Positions 60,600 to 64,000 of a stretch of 64,000 bases of DNA are shown here, piece after piece (the first letter of the stretch is position 1; the number at the start of each line of letters is the position of its first letter). The stretch lies in NCBI RefSeq assembly GCF_021233355.1, contig NZ_CP089507.1, positions 62,001-126,000 on the forward strand, in the 5' to 3' direction. The translations under genes were made by a program, and so were the position numbers. Source of the stretch: Luteimonas fraxinea. Its GTDB lineage: Bacteria; Pseudomonadota; Gammaproteobacteria; Xanthomonadales; Xanthomonadaceae. The notes beneath the pieces were generated by a model that worked only from the letters and a program-made list of their open reading frames with translations, was not told the DNA's origin and searched no databases.

Positions 60600-61802
60600 A
60601 TGTCCAGGACCGAAACCCCGTCCACGCCGCGCAAACCGCGTCCCCGTTTGCGGATGATCGTGATGCTGATCCTCGTCGCCGTGATCTTCGGCGGTGTCTT
60701 TCTGGCCAAGGCCCTGATGGGCAAGGGCATGAACGACTTCTTCGACAACATGCCGCAGCCGCCGGTCGCGATCACGACCTTCGATGCCGCGCAGCAGTCG
60801 TGGTCGACGCCGCTCGAAGCGGTCGGCACGCTGGTCGCGGTCAACGGCACCGATGTCACGACCGAAGCCGGTGGCGTGGTCCGCAAGCTGTCGTTCGAAC
60901 CCGGCCAGCCGGTCAAGGCCGGCACGGTGCTGGTCGAACTCAACACCGACAACGAACTCGCGGTGCTGCGATCGAGCGAAGCGGCGGCGAAGCTCGCCGT
61001 CGTGCAGCGCGATCGCTGGCGCGAACTCGGCGAGACGCAGCTGGTCTCGAAGGCCGAGGTCGAGGAACGCGCGACGCAGGCGGCGACGTCGATCGCGCAG
61101 GTCGAGGCGCAGCGCGCCCTGATCGCGCAGAAGACCATCCGCGCACCGTTCGACGGCGTGCTCGGCATCCGCAAAGTCAACCTCGGCCAGTTCATCTCGC
61201 CGGGCACGCCGATCGTCGGCCTGCAGCAGCTCGATCCGATCTTCCTCGACTTCACCCTGCCCGAGCAGCAGTTGCCGCTGATCGAGACCGGCGCGGCGCT
61301 GCAGGCAGTCGTCGACTCGCTGCCGGGTGAGCAGTTCGAAGGCACGATCACCGCGATCGAGCCGTCCGTCGATGCCGGCACGCGCAACTTCATGGTGCAG
61401 GCCACGCTGGCCAATCCCGACGGCAAGCTGCGCCCGGGTGCGTTCGCGCGCGTCGGCCTCGCGGTCGGCGGCGAGCAGAGCGTGGTGGTGATCCCGCAGA
61501 CCGCGGTGACCTTCAATCCCTACGGCAACGCGGTGTACGTGGTGTCCGAGAAGCCGGTCGATCCCGAAGCCCCCAAGGCCGAAGGCGAAGACGCGCAGCA
61601 GGGCCCGACCCTGATCGTGCGCCAGCGCTTCATCAAGACCGGCGCGACCCGCGGCGATCTGATCGCGGTCACCGACGGCCTCAAGCCCGGCGAGCGCGTG
61701 GCGACCAGCGGCCTGCTCAAGCTGCGCAACGACGCCGTCGTGACGATCAACAACAAGGTGCAGCCGAGCGCGGATGCCGCACCGACGCCCGAAAACCGAT
61801 GA
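60600..61802 (+). CDS. RND periplasmic adaptor (MexH/AcrA-like)
   Basis: 400 residues. Uncleaved N-terminal membrane anchor 'LRMIVMLILVAVIFGGVFLA', not a lipobox. Conserved adaptor segments: 'TEAGGVVRKLSFEPGQPVKA', 'QRDRWRELGETQLVSKAEVE', 'IRAPFDGVLGIRKVNLGQFI' and 'AITAIEPSVDAGTRNFMVQA'-like second barrel. The alpha-hairpin is short, as in MexH and heavy-substrate pumps without coiled-coil extension. Followed by the permease after 104 bp, in which GGGGGAG precedes the permease start. Confidence 0.9.
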   Translation: MSRTETPSTPRKPRPRLRMIVMLILVAVIFGGVFLAKALMGKGMNDFFDNMPQPPVAITTFDAAQQSWSTPLEAVGTLVAVNGTDVTTEAGGVVRKLSFEPGQPVKAGTVLVELNTDNELAVLRSSEAAAKLAVVQRDRWRELGETQLVSKAEVEERATQAATSIAQVEAQRALIAQKTIRAPFDGVLGIRKVNLGQFISPGTPIVGLQQLDPIFLDFTLPEQQLPLIETGAALQAVVDSLPGEQFEGTITAIEPSVDAGTRNFMVQATLANPDGKLRPGAFARVGLAVGGEQSVVVIPQTAVTFNPYGNAVYVVSEKPVDPEAPKAEGEDAQQGPTLIVRQRFIKTGATRGDLIAVTDGLKPGERVATSGLLKLRNDAVVTINNKVQPSADAAPTPENR

Positions 61803-61906
61803 GCGTGCGCCGCTGATCGCGATCGGCGCTGCCTGATCGATGTGTCCGGGCGCCCTGCGCCCGCCCCGCTCCCTGACCCGCGCGCCACCGTGCGGGGGAG
61901 ACCGAG

Positions 61907-64000
61907 ATGAAATTCACCGACATCTTCATCCGCAAACCCGTGCTGGCGATGGTCGTCAGCCTCTTCATCCTGCTGTTCGGCCTGCGCGCGTTCTCCGAGC
62001 TCAACGTGCGTCAGTATCCCGAGCTGCAGAATGCGGTCGTCAACATCAGCACGACCTACTTCGGCGCCGACGCCGATCTGATCCAGGGCTTCATCACGAC
62101 CCCGCTGGAACGCGAGGTCGCGAGCGCCGAGGGCATCGACTATCTGACCTCGACCAGTTCGGCCGGCGTCAGCGTGATCCAGGCCTACATCCGTCTGGAC
62201 TACGACCCGAACGAAGCGCTCACGCAGATCGCGGCCAAGGTCAACAAGCTGCGCAGCGAACTGCCGGCCGAGTCGGAAGATCCGGTCATCGATCTGCAGC
62301 AGGGCCAGCAGGTCGCGGCGATGTACGTCTCGTTCGCCAGCGACGCGCTCAACGACAATCAGATCACCGACTACCTGACCCGCGCCGTCGAACCGACGAT
62401 CGCGACGATTCCGGGCGTGCAGCGTGCCGAGATCATGGGCCCGGGTTCGTTCGCGATGCGCGTGTGGCTCAAACCCGATCGCATGACCGCGCTCGGCGTC
62501 ACCGCGAGCGACGTGTCGACCGCGCTGCAGTCCAACAACGTGCTGTCCGCACTGGGCTCGACCAAGGGCCAGATGGTCTCGGTTGATCTGACCGCGCGCA
62601 CCGACCTGCGCACGCCCGAGGAATTCCGCGCGCTCGTCGTGCGTGAGGCCGATGGTGCGATCGTGCGGCTCGGCGACATCGCCGATGTCGTGCTGGGTTC
62701 GGAGAACTACGGTTCGTCGGTGCGCATCAACGGCGCCGCGGCGACATTTATGGGCATCTATGTGTCACCGGACGCGAACGCGCTCGATGTCATCGCCGAG
62801 GTGCGCAAGGCCTGGGACGAGGAGATCGTGCCGCAGCTTCCGGAAGGCATCGAAGCGACGATCCCCTACGACAGCACCGAGTCGATCCAGGACGGCATCA
62901 ACGAGGTCATCCGCACGATCATCGAAGCGGTGATCATCGTGATCGTGGTGATCTACCTGTTCCTCGGCTCGTTCCGCAGCGTGCTGATTCCGGCCGTCAC
63001 GGTGCCGCTGTCGCTGGTCGGTGCGCTGTTCCTGATGCTGTTGATGGGCTTCACGATCAATCTGCTGACGCTGCTGGCGATGGTGCTGGCGATCGGCATC
63101 GTGGTCGACGACGCGATCATCGTGCTCGAGAACATCCACCGCCACATCGAAGAAGGCATGACGCCTTACGACGCGTCGATCCGCGGCGCGCGCGAACTCG
63201 CATGGCCGGTGGTCGCGATGACCACGACGCTGATCGCGGTGTACCTGCCGATCGGTTTCCAGGGCGGTCTGACCGGCGTGCTGTTCACCGAGTTCGCGTT
63301 CACGCTCGCCGGCGCGGTGTTCCTGTCGGGCATCATCGCGCTGACGCTCACGCCGATGATGTGCGCGAAGATCCTCAAGCCGCATGGTGAGCACAGCAAG
63401 AGCAAACTGGAGAAGTGGCTCGACCGTCGCTTCGATTCGGTCGAGCGCGGCTACCAGCGCAGGCTGCACGGCGCGCTGCAGACCCGCGCGGTGATCCTCA
63501 CCTTCGGTGCCATCGTGCTGGTCTCGTGCGTGTTCCTCTACATCGGCGCGCCCAAGGAACCGGCGCCGCCGGAGGACGAAGGCTTCGTGTTCGCGATCGG
63601 CAGCGCCGATGCGGCGAGTACGCTCGATTACGTCGAGGGCTACACCGAAGAGATGACCGCGGTGGTCGAGCAGATCCCCGAGATCAACGACTTCTTCCTG
63701 TTCAACGGCGGCATGGGCGGCATGGGCGGCAGCAACAGCGCGATGGGCGGCTTCGTCATGAAGCCGTGGAGCCAGCGCGAGCGCTCGACCAACCAGATTC
63801 TGCAGCAGGATCTGCAGCCCAAGCTCGCCGAGATCACCGGTCTCAACATCTTCGCGCTGGTACCGCCGTCGCTGCCATCTGCCGGTGGTGATGGTGGTGG
63901 CGAGTTCCTGATCGGCGGCATCGGCTCGCTGGAACAGCTGTCGGAGATCGCAGACGAAGTCGTGGCGCGTGCGCAGGCCAGCAGTCGCTTCATCTTCCTC
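61907..64000 (+). CDS. RND efflux permease, 5' part (MexI/MdtB-like)
   Basis: ATG 61907 with GGGGGAG upstream; the frame is open to the last base, giving the first 698 of an expected ~1,030 residues. N-terminus 'MKFTDIFIRKPVLAMVVSLF'. Proton-relay pair D401-D402 in 'IGIVVDDAIIVLENIHRHIE'. 'YLTSTSSAGVSVIQAYIRLD' marks the first pore domain. A Gly/Met-rich loop 'NGGMGGMGGSNSAMGG' lies in the second periplasmic loop. Works with the adaptor just upstream. The C-terminal third lies outside the window. Confidence 0.92.
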   Translation, partial: MKFTDIFIRKPVLAMVVSLFILLFGLRAFSELNVRQYPELQNAVVNISTTYFGADADLIQGFITTPLEREVASAEGIDYLTSTSSAGVSVIQAYIRLDYDPNEALTQIAAKVNKLRSELPAESEDPVIDLQQGQQVAAMYVSFASDALNDNQITDYLTRAVEPTIATIPGVQRAEIMGPGSFAMRVWLKPDRMTALGVTASDVSTALQSNNVLSALGSTKGQMVSVDLTARTDLRTPEEFRALVVREADGAIVRLGDIADVVLGSENYGSSVRINGAAATFMGIYVSPDANALDVIAEVRKAWDEEIVPQLPEGIEATIPYDSTESIQDGINEVIRTIIEAVIIVIVVIYLFLGSFRSVLIPAVTVPLSLVGALFLMLLMGFTINLLTLLAMVLAIGIVVDDAIIVLENIHRHIEEGMTPYDASIRGARELAWPVVAMTTTLIAVYLPIGFQGGLTGVLFTEFAFTLAGAVFLSGIIALTLTPMMCAKILKPHGEHSKSKLEKWLDRRFDSVERGYQRRLHGALQTRAVILTFGAIVLVSCVFLYIGAPKEPAPPEDEGFVFAIGSADAASTLDYVEGYTEEMTAVVEQIPEINDFFLFNGGMGGMGGSNSAMGGFVMKPWSQRERSTNQILQQDLQPKLAEITGLNIFALVPPSLPSAGGDGGGEFLIGGIGSLEQLSEIADEVVARAQASSRFIFL

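Overview
The window looks like a chromosomal segment of a high-GC gammaproteobacterium of the Xanthomonadaceae (Lysobacter/Luteimonas/Stenotrophomonas type). The main grounds are: a DUF3247 protein, which is largely a Xanthomonadaceae family; a ycaD-ggpPS pair as described in Stenotrophomonas rhizophila; a TonB-dependent receptor of the Xanthomonas/Caulobacter type beside secreted glycan hydrolases; and GC-ending codons throughout. This placement is inference from gene content, not from a marker gene. No rRNA, tRNA, CRISPR array, phage or complete insertion sequence was seen.

Layout. 1-7.1 kb: the 3' end of an ATP-grasp (glutathione-synthetase-like) gene, an MFS exporter with a glyoxalase-like protein, an FdhF/YdeP-type molybdoenzyme, small conserved proteins, a Crp/Fnr regulator and a lipoprotein. 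7.2-10.9 kb: a two-gene osmoadaptation unit, a YcaD transporter translationally coupled to a fused phosphatase-synthase for glucosylglycerol (GgpPS). 11-24.2 kb: ordinary accessory and housekeeping genes, including two tandem MliC-like lipoproteins, AtoE, an amidohydrolase, a ROK kinase, a methyltransferase/YkgJ operon, an SDR, a YgjP-type metalloprotease, a nitroreductase and a DUF885 lipoprotein. 24.2-30.9 kb: a truncated ORF with an intergenic repeat, an M13 peptidase, a lipoprotein mutarotase, a 143-bp palindromic MITE-like element, a secreted metallo-beta-lactamase-fold enzyme, and a divergent LysR/pirin pair. 31-43.9 kb: glycan and metabolite functions (GH16 beta-glucanase behind a LacI-type operator, glutaminase, a large secreted glycosidase, glutathionyl-hydroquinone reductase, VOC and dienelactone hydrolase proteins, a TonB-dependent receptor and an M14 carboxypeptidase). 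44-52.7 kb: a GAF-GAF-GGDEF-EAL protein divergent from an ECF sigma/membrane partner/IMPACT/ABC-exporter operon, then an ArsR plus cupin-DUF2867 operon. 52.75-53.77 kb: a gene-free composite repeat with two ~150-bp inverted arms, internal hairpins, hexamer tracts and a heptamer tandem array. 53.8-64 kb: a flavin monooxygenase and two RND efflux systems on either side of a TetR gene, the second permease running off the end.

How the genes work together. The clearest units are ycaD-ggpPS (compatible-solute synthesis and transport), the sigma factor with its probable membrane partner, and the RND/TetR region, where one operator-like palindrome sits between a leftward adaptor-permease pair and a rightward tetR-adaptor-permease operon. 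The most unusual items are the composite inverted-repeat locus, whose arms carry sequence-diverged but structure-preserving hairpins; an apparent AUU start for ycaD; a mutarotase carrying a lipoprotein signal; and an uncharacterised cupin-DUF2867 fusion controlled by an ArsR-type regulator. I did not find a clearly new multi-gene system.
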